46,939 bases of DNA from Lachnospiraceae bacterium (GTDB lineage: Bacteria; Bacillota; Clostridia; Lachnospirales; Lachnospiraceae): positions 1-46,939 of the forward strand of contig JAFUKH010000097.1 of NCBI GenBank assembly GCA_017467845.1, written 5' to 3'. Positions 24,636 to 33,306 of the stretch are shown in pieces. A program made the translations under genes and the position numbers. The notes under the pieces were generated by a model. That model saw only the letters and a program-made list of their open reading frames with translations, was not told where the DNA came from and searched no databases. The stretch's first letter is position 1. Each line of letters begins with the position of its first letter.

Positions 24636-24793
24636 CAAGAAAGGGTTCTGTGACGGTATACCATGTCTTTGGATGACCCTTGAAAAACGTCAGCACTTGG
24701 CGAGGTTTTTTCGAGCCTAGTACTGCTACGTTTTTCACGGAGTGAGAACGTGTCTTCCAAGGACATGGTATACCGTCACAGGACCCTTTCTTG
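24636..24793. repeat. 158-nt palindromic element with a 38-bp outer stem
   Basis: Arms 24636-24673 and 24756-24793 pair over 38 bases with only two positions not Watson-Crick (both G-U in the plus-strand RNA). Inside, GAAAAACGT (24682-24690) pairs with ACGTTTTTC (24728-24736) and continues into an imperfect stem; a small CACG/CGTG hairpin lies at 24736-24752. The element fills the space between the convergent HIT and lipoprotein genes. It has no open frame of note and resembles a MITE- or REP-like repeat or a structured RNA. Confidence 0.85.
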
Positions 24794-24797
24794 CCGT

Positions 24798-24834
24798 AAA
24801 AGGCAGTGACTCTATTTCAGAGTCGCTGCCTTTT
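24798..24834 (-). terminator. Terminator of the orphan lipoprotein gene, containing its stop codon
   Basis: Sixteen-base arms (24798-24813 and 24819-24834) with one G-T pair close a five-base loop and end in a T tract on the minus strand. The last codons and TAG of the gene form part of the stem and loop. Confidence 0.85.
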
Positions 24835-25831
24835 CTGCAAAGGTGGTATTCACAAGATCTTCGTACGGAACCTTTTCGGGAAGCTCACCGGCTTCCGCTA
24901 AGATGTTTTGTAATAAATCAAAGGCATCCGCAGAGAAGATAAGGTCTGCCTTCCAAGAATCCTGTTCATAGTAACGGCTTACAATTGTGGTAATGGTGGA
25001 CAGGTCAGTTTCCGCAAACTGAGGTGCAATCACTTCTGCAATTTCTTCCGGAGTATGATTCTGTACATAAGTCATACCCTTCTGGAGAGCATTGGTAAAG
25101 GACTGAATTAATGCAGGGTTAGCCTCAATAAAGCTCTTTTTTGCAGAAAATGCAGTATAAGGGACATAACCGGAATCCTTACCCAGGGAGGCAACTACAT
25201 AGCCGTCTCCTTTTGCTTCTAAAGCAGTAGCGTGAGGCTCAAATTCTACCGTAAAGTCTGCGTCGCCGCCACTGAAGGCAGCTGCAGTGGAACCGAAATC
25301 AATACTCTGGTCAATGTTTACATCAGTTTTGGGATCAATTCCCTGCTTTTTCAAAATGTACTCAAAAACCATTTGGGGCATGCCACCGGCTCTGCCACCA
25401 AGTACGTTGCTGCCCTTAAGCATATCCCAGGAAAAGCTTTCGATAGGCTCTCTGGAAACTAAGAAGTTGCCTGCACGCTGGGTAAGCTGAGCAAAGTTTA
25501 CCACATAATCCTCAGCACCTCCGGCATAGGTGTAGATAGTGCTTTCGCTTCCCATAAAGCCGATTTCAGCTTCACCGGTAAGTACGGCAGTCATGGTTTT
25601 GTCTGCGCCAAAGCCTGTTACCAATTCTAAGTCAATGCCCTCCTCGGCAAAATATCCTTCCTCAATGGCTACATACATCGGTGCATAAAAGATGCTGTGG
25701 GCAACCTCGTTTAAGGTAACCTTGGTCAGATTTTCCGCTGGAGCAGGCTCTTTGCCGCAAGCAAAAAGAAATCCCACGCATATTAGAAGCGCCATGGAAA
25801 GAGTAAGTAGTTTTCGTGAAAATCGTTTCAT
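24812..25831 (-). CDS. Orphan ABC substrate-binding lipoprotein (SsuA/THI5/NMT1-like)
   Basis: A 339-residue lipoprotein with a signal peptide ending in LFAC (Cys25) and an NMT1/THI5-like binding fold (VTLNEVAHSIFYAPMYVAIEEGYFAEEGIDLELVTG, GSESTIYTYAGG). Relatives bind sulfonates, taurine, thiamine precursors or nitrate. No permease or ATPase gene is next to it, so it must borrow a transporter or signal in another way. The ATG at 25831 follows TTGGAGG; a longer frame adding five residues starts beyond that site. The XRE regulator lies upstream on the same strand, 60 bases away. Confidence 0.9.
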   Translation of the reverse strand: MKRFSRKLLTLSMALLICVGFLFACGKEPAPAENLTKVTLNEVAHSIFYAPMYVAIEEGYFAEEGIDLELVTGFGADKTMTAVLTGEAEIGFMGSESTIYTYAGGAEDYVVNFAQLTQRAGNFLVSREPIESFSWDMLKGSNVLGGRAGGMPQMVFEYILKKQGIDPKTDVNIDQSIDFGSTAAAFSGGDADFTVEFEPHATALEAKGDGYVVASLGKDSGYVPYTAFSAKKSFIEANPALIQSFTNALQKGMTYVQNHTPEEIAEVIAPQFAETDLSTITTIVSRYYEQDSWKADLIFSADAFDLLQNILAEAGELPEKVPYEDLVNTTFAEKAATLK

Positions 25832-25891
25832 TTCGAAAACCTCCAATTTTTCATGATGCTATATCATATGGGGGATTTCCTCTAAAGGTGT

Positions 25892-26377
25892 TTATCTCAA
25901 TTGAATATTTTTTATTGCCCAAAGCTGTAATGCTTTGGCATTGGTGCTAATCTTTTCTAAGGAATCCAAAATACTCTCGAAAGTTGCCTGCTCAGATTTG
26001 TCAATGTAACCATCCTCGGAAATGGAAATCAGGGAGGCTCTGAGAGTATCAATGTCTTTCAGAGAACCTAATACCTTAAGTGCCAGACGGTCAAAATCGT
26101 CGATGGTTACCTCGTGAACACTGTTTTGTCCGATGGGACATTCTCTTGCGCAATAAGAGTTACAGAGCTCCGGCGTGTTATATGCTTCCGACATTGCTTT
26201 TACCTCTTCCGGATAAGGAGCAATGGTGTCTAATTCAATTCTTGCAAGTCTGGTACGATCAATACCAATCAGTTCTGCAGCCTTTTCACGGCTTGAAAAG
26301 TCGGGATTGGACTCTCCGGCCTCGCATCGTGCTAAATAATACATGTTATTGGCTGCTTTTGTAGCTTTTTTACTCAT
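25892..26377 (-). CDS. XRE-type helix-turn-helix protein with a C-x3-C-x3-C cluster
   Basis: A 161-residue protein. Residues about 10-65 look like an XRE helix-turn-helix (SREKAAELIGIDRTRLARIE). A cysteine cluster follows at Cys72, Cys76 and Cys80 (LCNSYCARECPIG), and the C-terminal half is helical. Three evenly spaced cysteines beside a DNA-binding domain suggest a metal, Fe-S or redox input; that is inference. GGGGAGAAAG precedes the ATG. A 16-bp palindrome overlies its own promoter. The lipoprotein gene downstream is the likely target. Confidence 0.78.
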   Translation of the reverse strand: MSKKATKAANNMYYLARCEAGESNPDFSSREKAAELIGIDRTRLARIELDTIAPYPEEVKAMSEAYNTPELCNSYCARECPIGQNSVHEVTIDDFDRLALKVLGSLKDIDTLRASLISISEDGYIDKSEQATFESILDSLEKISTNAKALQLWAIKNIQLR

Positions 26378-26399
26378 GACATCTTTCTCCCCTGCTTGT

Positions 26400-26427
26400 A
26401 TAATACAATCAACGCTACTAGTTTAAA
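26400..26427 (-). promoter_or_regulatory. Candidate promoter of the XRE gene
   Basis: On the minus strand, TTTAAA-N16-TATTAT. Its -35 lies in the centre of the 26417-26432 palindrome. Confidence 0.5.
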
Positions 26428-26432
26428 CCAGT
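26417..26432. promoter_or_regulatory. 16-bp palindrome, candidate XRE operator
   Basis: ACTAGTTTAAACCAGT is symmetric except at one base pair. It sits over the -35 of the XRE gene in the divergent space shared with the SPFH gene, consistent with autoregulation. Confidence 0.55.
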
Positions 26433-26488
26433 GAAGTGATTTTGTAAAGCCAATCGTTATTGTTAGCTAAGGATTTTTTATAAATCGG

Positions 26489-26517
26489 TTGAGTAGTAGC
26501 TGAAAATTTGTTAGAAT
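26489..26517 (+). promoter_or_regulatory. Promoter of the SPFH gene
   Basis: TTGAGT-N17-TAGAAT, 45 bases before the ATG at 26563. Confidence 0.65.
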
Positions 26518-26562
26518 GTATTTAATGGTTTTTGTTTAAAAACAAGAGTGGAGGAAAAAGAT

Positions 26563-27918
26563 ATGGGTTTAATTGAAGCTGCAAAGGAAACAGTCAGTTC
26601 GTTACTTGGAGATCAGTGGCGCGAGTATTTTTATTGTGATTCATTATCAGATGATGTGTTGGTAATCAAGGGGCAGAAGCGTGTTAAGAAGGGTAGTAAT
26701 ACAAAGGGATCTGACAACGTTATTTCCAATGGTTCCATCATTGCTGTAAATGAAGGACAGTGTATGATTATTGTGGATCAGGGAGAGATTATCGAGTTCT
26801 GTGCCAATCCCGGTCAGTATATTTATGATACTTCCAGCGAGGCAACCATTTTCTATGGTGAATTAGAAGGTAATATCAAGAGTACTGTGGAAGGTGCAAT
26901 CAAGAGATTTTCTTTCGGTGGTGATACTGCTAAGGATCAGAGAGTTTACTATTTCAATATCAAAGAGATTAACGGCAACTTATTCGGAACAACCAATCCG
27001 GTACCTTTCCGTGTGGTAGATACCAACATTGGTTTGGATGTGGATATTGCCATTCGTTGTAACGGTGAATATACTTTCAAGATTATTGACCCCATTATTT
27101 TTTATCGTAATGTGTGTGCAAACGTATCTGACAGATATGAGAAAAGTGACATCACCAGAACGATGAAGGCGGAGCTTTTAACCGCTCTTCAGCCAGCATT
27201 TGCAAAGATTTCAGCAGCAGGTGTTCGTTACAGTGCAGTTGCGGCTCATACGACAGAGCTTACCGAAGCTTTAAAGGCTGAGTTATCTGAGAAGTGGAGT
27301 AAGCAGCGTGGTATCGAGATGGTATCCTTCGCTATTAACAGTATGAAGGCTTCCGAAGAAGATGAACAGATGATTAAGGATTTACAGAAGACAGCAGTTC
27401 TTCGTAATTCCAATATGGCGGCAGCTACTTTGGTAGGTGCACAGGCAGATGCGATGAAGGCAGCGGCATCCAATACCGCTACCGGTCCTATGATGGCATT
27501 TGCGAATATGAATATGGCAACTCAGGCAGGCGGTATGAATGCTCAGCAGTTATATGCTATGGGTGGTCAGCAACAGAACGCACAGCCAGCAGATAATAAT
27601 ACAATGGGCTTTGGCGGTGGAATCTTCCAGAAGCCGGCAGCACCTGTTCTTGGTTGGACCTGCATCTGCGGTAAGGGGGATAACCGCGGTAAGTTCTGCG
27701 AAGAATGTGGAGCGAAGAAGCCGGAGATGGCAGGCTGGACCTGTACCTGCGGTAAAGAGAATACCGGTAAGTTCTGTCCGGAGTGCGGAGCAAAGAAGCC
27801 GGAGGGAGCACCGCTTTACAAATGTGACAAGTGCGGATGGGAGCCGGAAGATCCTAAGAATCCTCCAAAGTTCTGTCCGGAATGTGGCGATGTGTTCGAT
27901 GAATCAGATGTAAAATAA
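26563..27918 (+). CDS. SPFH-domain protein with three C-terminal zinc ribbons (YdjI-like)
   Basis: A 451-residue protein. The N-terminal two thirds is an SPFH/band-7-like domain of the YdjI (virion core protein-like) type, with YFYCDSLSDDVLVIKGQKRV near the start. A Gln/Ala/Gly/Met-rich linker (about 300-360) leads to three zinc ribbons, each ending in an FCxECG knuckle (GKFCEECG, GKFCPECG, PKFCPECG). In B. subtilis YdjI helps anchor PspA to the membrane under envelope stress. No PspA homologue is next to it here. The ATG follows GGAGGAAAAAG; a GTG 15 bases upstream precedes that site. Confidence 0.9.
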   Translation: MGLIEAAKETVSSLLGDQWREYFYCDSLSDDVLVIKGQKRVKKGSNTKGSDNVISNGSIIAVNEGQCMIIVDQGEIIEFCANPGQYIYDTSSEATIFYGELEGNIKSTVEGAIKRFSFGGDTAKDQRVYYFNIKEINGNLFGTTNPVPFRVVDTNIGLDVDIAIRCNGEYTFKIIDPIIFYRNVCANVSDRYEKSDITRTMKAELLTALQPAFAKISAAGVRYSAVAAHTTELTEALKAELSEKWSKQRGIEMVSFAINSMKASEEDEQMIKDLQKTAVLRNSNMAAATLVGAQADAMKAAASNTATGPMMAFANMNMATQAGGMNAQQLYAMGGQQQNAQPADNNTMGFGGGIFQKPAAPVLGWTCICGKGDNRGKFCEECGAKKPEMAGWTCTCGKENTGKFCPECGAKKPEGAPLYKCDKCGWEPEDPKNPPKFCPECGDVFDESDVK

Positions 27919-27932
27919 ATTAAGATAAGCAG

Positions 27933-27956
27933 ATGGCGGGGCGTATACTCCGCCAT
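27933..27956 (+). other. Hairpin covering the first start codon of the c-di-GMP gene
   Basis: ATGGCGG (27933-27939) and CCGCCAT (27950-27956) form a perfect seven-base stem that buries the ATG at 27955. No T tract follows, so it is not a good terminator. It could restrain translation or indicate that a later start is used. Confidence 0.5.
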
Positions 27957-30753
27957 GCTGTGCATAAAAGGTATGAAAAATCTTATGGGCGACGGTAAAC
28001 AGAAGATTATTGATGAGCTGGCGAGACAGCAGCAGAGATTACAGGCATTTGTGGAATTGTCGGATGATATTTTTTTTGATTATTACTTTGAAGATGATCG
28101 GATTGAATTTCTGCGGAAAGAGAATTCTGTCACAGAATATGTGCAGGAGATTCATAACTATTCTCAGGTGATTGGGGAAAAGCATGGGATAAGTAACCTG
28201 ATGAAGGATGGCCATATTCAGAAGCTGATACGTGAGCCGGAGGCAGAGTTTGAACTTAGGGTATGTGGTTCGGATATGCAGTATCATTGGCTTAGTATTT
28301 TGACGAAGGCAATTTACGATGAAGCCGGTAATCCGATTAGTGTAGTTGGGCGGGCTCAGTACATTGATGAGCAGAAGAAGCGAGAGGAGAAGCTGGCTCG
28401 GAAATCCAGAGAGGATGCAATGACTGGCTTGTATAATCAGGCCGTTGTTAAGGAGATTATCCATGACAGGATTCGCCTGAATATGACGGTCGCGGAGTCA
28501 TATCTGGTTATCTGCGATGTTGATAATTTTAAAAATATTAATGATGAGCATGGTCATATGTTTGGCGATGCTGTTTTGGTTTTTTTTGCAGAAGAGTTAA
28601 AACGTCTTTTTCCGGAGGAGGTCATCGGGCGAATCGGCGGAGATGAGTTTTTACTCTTAGTAGAGAACCATACCAGAGAAGAGATGGATGATAAGCTTCA
28701 GGAGCTGAATAAGAGCCTGAATTCAAGATATAAGGATGCTGACGGAAAGATACAGATTTCTGCAAGTATTGGTGTGGCAGCATTTGATAAAGATGTGAAG
28801 GATTATCAGACGCTGTTTAAGTGGGCGGATTATTCCCTGTATCAGGTAAAGAATATGGGAAAAGCCAACTATTACATCAGCAGAGTATTTTCCTACAGTG
28901 ACCTGCCGGATTCCAGTTATTTATCCAATAAGAAAGATTCGGATGAACGCCATAGGAGTAATGAGCCGCTGGTGCGTAATGAAGAGGCACTGTGTCTGTT
29001 CTGCGTAGAGCTTTTGGAGAATGTGAAGGATGTTTCCAGCGCGCTTAAAATGATTTGTGACGGTATCTGCAATTTCTATGATTTGGATGATGTATTCTGC
29101 GTAGAGCATTACGGAGAACATAAGAATATTACTTACCAGTGGAATAGTAAGGGTAAGCATGACATTATGGATAAACTGCACAGAACAGGTGTCTATGAGT
29201 GGAATGTGCTTTGTGATGTGACGGATGAGGAGGGTGTGAAGATATTTGAAGACATCCAAATGACCGGTGTTGATACCGGGGAAGCCCGGTCCGTTATGAT
29301 TGTTTTGACAAAGGCGTGGAGTAATTGTCGTTACAGTATTGTTTTTGCCAGCAATCAGAAGCGGGATTTCGCTAAGGAAAGAGCCGCTCTTTTCCGCATC
29401 TCCCAGCTGATTTTTACAAGACTTCGTCATTATCATATTGAGCAGATGGAGAAGAATTTACAGGAATACCGTATGAATTTTGACGCTACCACCGGTCTTC
29501 CCGCGTATAGCCATTTTGTAAAGCTGGCAGAAGAATACTTTGCAACCTATGGTTTTAAGGATGCTTACTTTACTTATATGGATTTCTCTAATTTCCAATA
29601 TATCAATGAAATGTACGGATATGAGGCCGGAGATGATATATTGAAATCTTTTGCGGAGTGGCTTAAGAAAGAGCTGCCGGGAGTGATTGATTTCTCGCGC
29701 GTGACGTCGGATCATTTTGTAGGCATCTGCCTTGGTGGAGAAGGTAAGGAAATGGTGGATATCATTTATGATGTTACCAATCAGTTCTGTGAGGAAACAA
29801 ATGCCAAGTATGGACTTGCCAATCTGGTGATTTCCACCGGACTATACAAAATAACCGGGCAGGAGTCAGGCTTGTCGATTATTATGGATTTTGCCAATGA
29901 AGCAAGAAAACATGCGAAGGTGCAGAAGGCTTTCAGTCAGGTAGCATTGTATGATAGAAACATTCATGAGCAGAATGAGCAGAAAAAGGCAGTGCTGGCA
30001 AGTATGGTCAGTGCGCTGAATAATGAAGAGTTCTATGCGTATCTGCAGCCCAAAATCAGTATTGCCACCGGTAAGATAGTTGGTGCAGAGGCATTGGTAC
30101 GTTGGATCAGAAAGGATGGAACTATCATTCCACCACTTCATTTTGTAGATATTTTTGAAGGGAACGGATTTATTACCAAGGTGGATTTCTGCGTGCTTGA
30201 CAGAGTGCTTGTGTATCTTAAGGAAGCGCTACAGACCGGCGAGGAGATTGTTCCGATTTCAGTGAATTTCTCCCGCAGGCATAATGAGTACGAGGAATTT
30301 GTACCAAGTATTTTCAGGCATCTGAACAGACATGGAGTGCCGGGAGAGCTTTTGGAGGTAGAGATTACCGAGTCCGTATTTATGTCCAATTTAGAGAAGC
30401 TGAATCAGAATATCGAAAAGCTTCATGAGGGCGGAGTTGTGGTGTCGATTGATGACTTCGGCAGCGGATACTCATCCCTGAATGTACTTTCGTCGGTAAC
30501 GGCAGATGTCATTAAATTGGATAAGGAGTTTTTACATTACATTGACAAGCAGCAGTCTTATGATTTTGTAAAGCATTTAATTGGTCTTATGAAACATATG
30601 GGTGCGTCTGTACTTGCCGAGGGTGTGGAAACACAAGTGCAGCTTGATATGCTTAGAGATGCAGGCTGCGATATGGCACAGGGCTACTATTTTGCGAAGC
30701 CTATGCCGATTGAAGAATTCCGCAAGTTCCTAAAGGAATTTAACGGAAAATAG
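27955..30753 (+). CDS. Multidomain c-di-GMP enzyme: PAS-GGDEF-GAF-like-GGDEF(degenerate)-EAL
   Basis: A protein of up to 932 residues with no membrane segment. Domains in order: a PAS-like sensor (about 25-140); a GGDEF diguanylate cyclase with an intact GGDEF at 228-232; a GAF-like region (about 325-480); a second GGDEF fold whose signature is TSDHF at 584-588 and so is probably inactive; and an EAL phosphodiesterase (about 675-930) with EAL at 712-714, DDFGSG from 833 and AEGVET. Synthesis and breakdown of c-di-GMP may both be possible. The start is uncertain: the ATG at 27955 lies in a hairpin without a clear ribosome site, and ATGs at 27973 and 27985 are no better. Confidence 0.92.
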   Translation: MLCIKGMKNLMGDGKQKIIDELARQQQRLQAFVELSDDIFFDYYFEDDRIEFLRKENSVTEYVQEIHNYSQVIGEKHGISNLMKDGHIQKLIREPEAEFELRVCGSDMQYHWLSILTKAIYDEAGNPISVVGRAQYIDEQKKREEKLARKSREDAMTGLYNQAVVKEIIHDRIRLNMTVAESYLVICDVDNFKNINDEHGHMFGDAVLVFFAEELKRLFPEEVIGRIGGDEFLLLVENHTREEMDDKLQELNKSLNSRYKDADGKIQISASIGVAAFDKDVKDYQTLFKWADYSLYQVKNMGKANYYISRVFSYSDLPDSSYLSNKKDSDERHRSNEPLVRNEEALCLFCVELLENVKDVSSALKMICDGICNFYDLDDVFCVEHYGEHKNITYQWNSKGKHDIMDKLHRTGVYEWNVLCDVTDEEGVKIFEDIQMTGVDTGEARSVMIVLTKAWSNCRYSIVFASNQKRDFAKERAALFRISQLIFTRLRHYHIEQMEKNLQEYRMNFDATTGLPAYSHFVKLAEEYFATYGFKDAYFTYMDFSNFQYINEMYGYEAGDDILKSFAEWLKKELPGVIDFSRVTSDHFVGICLGGEGKEMVDIIYDVTNQFCEETNAKYGLANLVISTGLYKITGQESGLSIIMDFANEARKHAKVQKAFSQVALYDRNIHEQNEQKKAVLASMVSALNNEEFYAYLQPKISIATGKIVGAEALVRWIRKDGTIIPPLHFVDIFEGNGFITKVDFCVLDRVLVYLKEALQTGEEIVPISVNFSRRHNEYEEFVPSIFRHLNRHGVPGELLEVEITESVFMSNLEKLNQNIEKLHEGGVVVSIDDFGSGYSSLNVLSSVTADVIKLDKEFLHYIDKQQSYDFVKHLIGLMKHMGASVLAEGVETQVQLDMLRDAGCDMAQGYYFAKPMPIEEFRKFLKEFNGK

Positions 30754-30763
30754 TGGAGGCTTA

Positions 30764-33040
30764 ATGAGTATTTACGATACCTTAAATAAAGAACAAAAGG
30801 AGGCAGTGGTCCATACAGAAGGACCACTTCTTCTGTTAGCGGGGGCAGGTTCGGGAAAAACCAGGGTTTTAACACACCGAATTGCCTATTTGATTGAAGA
30901 GATGGGTGTAAACCCGTGGAATATCATGGCGATTACCTTTACCAATAAGGCGGCTCAGGAGATGAGAGAACGTGTAGATAACATTGTAGGCTTTGGAGCT
31001 GATCAGGTATGGGTTTCTACCTTTCACTCCAGCTGTGTGAGAATTTTGCGCCGTCATATTGACAAACTTGGCTATGATACCAATTTCACTATTTATGATA
31101 CGGACGACCAGAAGACCATTATGAAGGATATCTGTAAGCGTCTGATGATTGATACCAAGCAGTTGAAGGAACGCAGTATCTTAACTGCTATATCTGGTGC
31201 CAAGAATGAGTTGGTTTCCCCTCTGGACTACGAGCTTTCCAGTATGGGGGATTTTCAGAAGCGTAAGATCGCAGGAGTTTATAAGGAGTATCAGGCAACA
31301 CTGAAGAAGAACAACGCCCTGGATTTTGATGATTTGATTATGCTGACGGTGGAGCTTTTAAAAAGTAATCCGGAGATTCGTGGCAGTTATCAGGAAAGAT
31401 TCCGGTATATCATGGTGGATGAGTATCAGGATACCAATACTGCACAGTTTGAACTTATCCGTCTGTTGGCAGATAAGTATCGTAACTTGTGCGTAGTAGG
31501 TGATGATGACCAGTCCATCTATAAGTTCCGCGGTGCAAATATCCGCAATATTCTGGATTTTGAAAAGGTGTATCCTGAGGCGAAGGTGATTAAGCTGGAG
31601 CAGAATTACCGCTCTACAGGTAATATTCTGGATGCTGCCAATCGGGTGATTGCCCACAATGTAGGCCGTAAAGAGAAGGCGCTTTGGACCCAGAAGGAAA
31701 AGGGCAGCAGAGTACATCTCAGGCAATTTGAGAATGCATTTGAGGAGGCGGATTACATTTCCGCAGATATAAGGAGCAAGGTACGGGAAGGAAAGTGTGA
31801 GTATGGTGACTGTGCCATCCTTTATCGTACCAATGCCCAGTCCCGTATGCTGGAAGAGCGTTTTGTTATTGATGGTATTCCCTATCAGGTAATCGGGGGC
31901 ACCAACTTCTATGCCAGGCAGGAAATTAAAGATATTCTGGCCTACTTAAAGACCATCGATAATGGTAGGGATGATGTGGCGGTAAAACGTATTTTAAATG
32001 TTCCTAAGCGTGGTATTGGTGCAGCTACCATTGATAAAGTGCAGGAGTATGCAAGAGAAAGGGATATCAGCTTTTTTGATGCGCTGAAGGAAGCTGATCG
32101 GATTACCAGTCTTGGAAGAACGGCAGCAAAGCTAGAGCCCTTTGTGACCATGATTCTGGCGTTTAGAGCTAAGGCTGAATTCTACGGCATTGAGGATATG
32201 ATTAAAGATGTTGTGGAAATAATCGGTTATGAGGAGTACTTGAAGGGTCTGAATGAGGAGGAGGATAAGACGGAGGACCGTCTTGCCAACATCGGGGAAC
32301 TTTACAGTAAAGCCTCCGCATATGAGCAGACTCATGACGAGATTTCATTGAGTGAATTCTTAGAGGAAATTGCACTTGTGGCGGATGTAGACAATATGGA
32401 AAACAGCGATAATAGGATTCGTCTGATGACCTTCCACAGTGCTAAGGGCTTGGAATTCCCACATGTATATATGTCCGGCATGGAGGATGGTCTTTTCCCG
32501 GGATATATGTCCATTACCTGCGGAGACCCTACCGAGATGGAGGAGGAACGCAGACTTGCGTATGTGGGCATTACCAGAGCTATGGAGGATTTGACCCTGA
32601 CCTATGCTAAGGCGCGCATGCTTCGGGGAGAGACCCAGTACAATCCGGTAAGCCGATTTGTACGCGAGATACCGGCAGAACTGATGGATAATACCCTTCC
32701 TAAGAGCAGAAGTTTTGAGCCGGAAAGTATGGGACTTCCTTTTGATTTTAGACCGAAAGCGACGCTGAAGCCAAAGGTGACTGCCCAGCCTGTAAAGCCC
32801 TTTATTGCCCAGGGAATCAGCAGCTTAAATCGCGTTGCCGGAATCAGTAAGGGCTTTGATATGGAAAGTGATACCATTCTCGAATACGGAGAAGGCGACA
32901 GAGTACGCCATATAAAGTATGGAGAGGGAACAGTACTTGCCATTTCCAGAGAACCCAAGGATTACAAGGTGACGGTAATGTTTGATAATGCGGGTCAGAA
33001 AATTATGTATGCTTCTTTTGCAAAATTGAAAAGAGTGTAG
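30764..33040 (+). CDS. pcrA: ATP-dependent DNA helicase PcrA (UvrD/Rep family)
   Basis: A 758-residue superfamily 1 helicase for repair and replication restart. Visible motifs: Walker A AGAGSGKT, TFTNKAAQEMRER, VDEYQDTN, GDDDQSIYKFRGA, QNYRST, TFHSAKGLEFPHV and YVGITRA. The C terminus ends in a small domain (DRVRHIKYGEGTVLAISRE) like the RNA polymerase-binding Tudor-like domain of PcrA. The gene starts at an ATG 11 bases after the c-di-GMP gene, behind GTGGAGG. Confidence 0.97.
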   Translation: MSIYDTLNKEQKEAVVHTEGPLLLLAGAGSGKTRVLTHRIAYLIEEMGVNPWNIMAITFTNKAAQEMRERVDNIVGFGADQVWVSTFHSSCVRILRRHIDKLGYDTNFTIYDTDDQKTIMKDICKRLMIDTKQLKERSILTAISGAKNELVSPLDYELSSMGDFQKRKIAGVYKEYQATLKKNNALDFDDLIMLTVELLKSNPEIRGSYQERFRYIMVDEYQDTNTAQFELIRLLADKYRNLCVVGDDDQSIYKFRGANIRNILDFEKVYPEAKVIKLEQNYRSTGNILDAANRVIAHNVGRKEKALWTQKEKGSRVHLRQFENAFEEADYISADIRSKVREGKCEYGDCAILYRTNAQSRMLEERFVIDGIPYQVIGGTNFYARQEIKDILAYLKTIDNGRDDVAVKRILNVPKRGIGAATIDKVQEYARERDISFFDALKEADRITSLGRTAAKLEPFVTMILAFRAKAEFYGIEDMIKDVVEIIGYEEYLKGLNEEEDKTEDRLANIGELYSKASAYEQTHDEISLSEFLEEIALVADVDNMENSDNRIRLMTFHSAKGLEFPHVYMSGMEDGLFPGYMSITCGDPTEMEEERRLAYVGITRAMEDLTLTYAKARMLRGETQYNPVSRFVREIPAELMDNTLPKSRSFEPESMGLPFDFRPKATLKPKVTAQPVKPFIAQGISSLNRVAGISKGFDMESDTILEYGEGDRVRHIKYGEGTVLAISREPKDYKVTVMFDNAGQKIMYASFAKLKRV

Positions 33041-33098
33041 TAAAATTCAGACAATTGTGGTATTCTATAGATAAATAAAAACATTGGAGGTAGTCGAT

Positions 33099-33305
33099 AT
33101 GAAGAAGAAAGAGTGTAATGTACTGTTATGGGTACTTGCTATTATTGGAGCGATTGCAGCAGTAGCAGGAATTGCATATGCAGTGTATCGTTATTTTACT
33201 CCTGATTATTTAGAAGACTTTGAGGACGATTTTGAAGTAGATGAGGAAGATTCCTTAGAAGATGATGACGATGATATCTTCGAAGACGAGGGAGATTTCT
33301 ACTAG
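33099..33305 (+). CDS. Small single-pass membrane protein with an acidic tail
   Basis: A 68-residue protein. Residues 1-6 are basic, about 7-30 form one hydrophobic helix (LLWVLAIIGAIAAVAGIAYAVY), and the last 30 residues are almost all Asp and Glu with some Phe and Leu. A GGAGG lies before the ATG, and the rRNA methyltransferase gene starts one base after the stop, so it is a real, co-expressed gene. I do not recognise the family. The acidic tail would face the cytoplasm if the basic end is inside, or the exterior in the reverse topology. Confidence 0.8.
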   Translation: MKKKECNVLLWVLAIIGAIAAVAGIAYAVYRYFTPDYLEDFEDDFEVDEEDSLEDDDDDIFEDEGDFY

Positions 33306-33306
33306 A

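Noticed and set aside
24636-24793. A CRISPR array or tRNA-like gene in the palindromic element
   Set aside because: There are no repeated spacers and no cloverleaf; it is one long nested inverted repeat.
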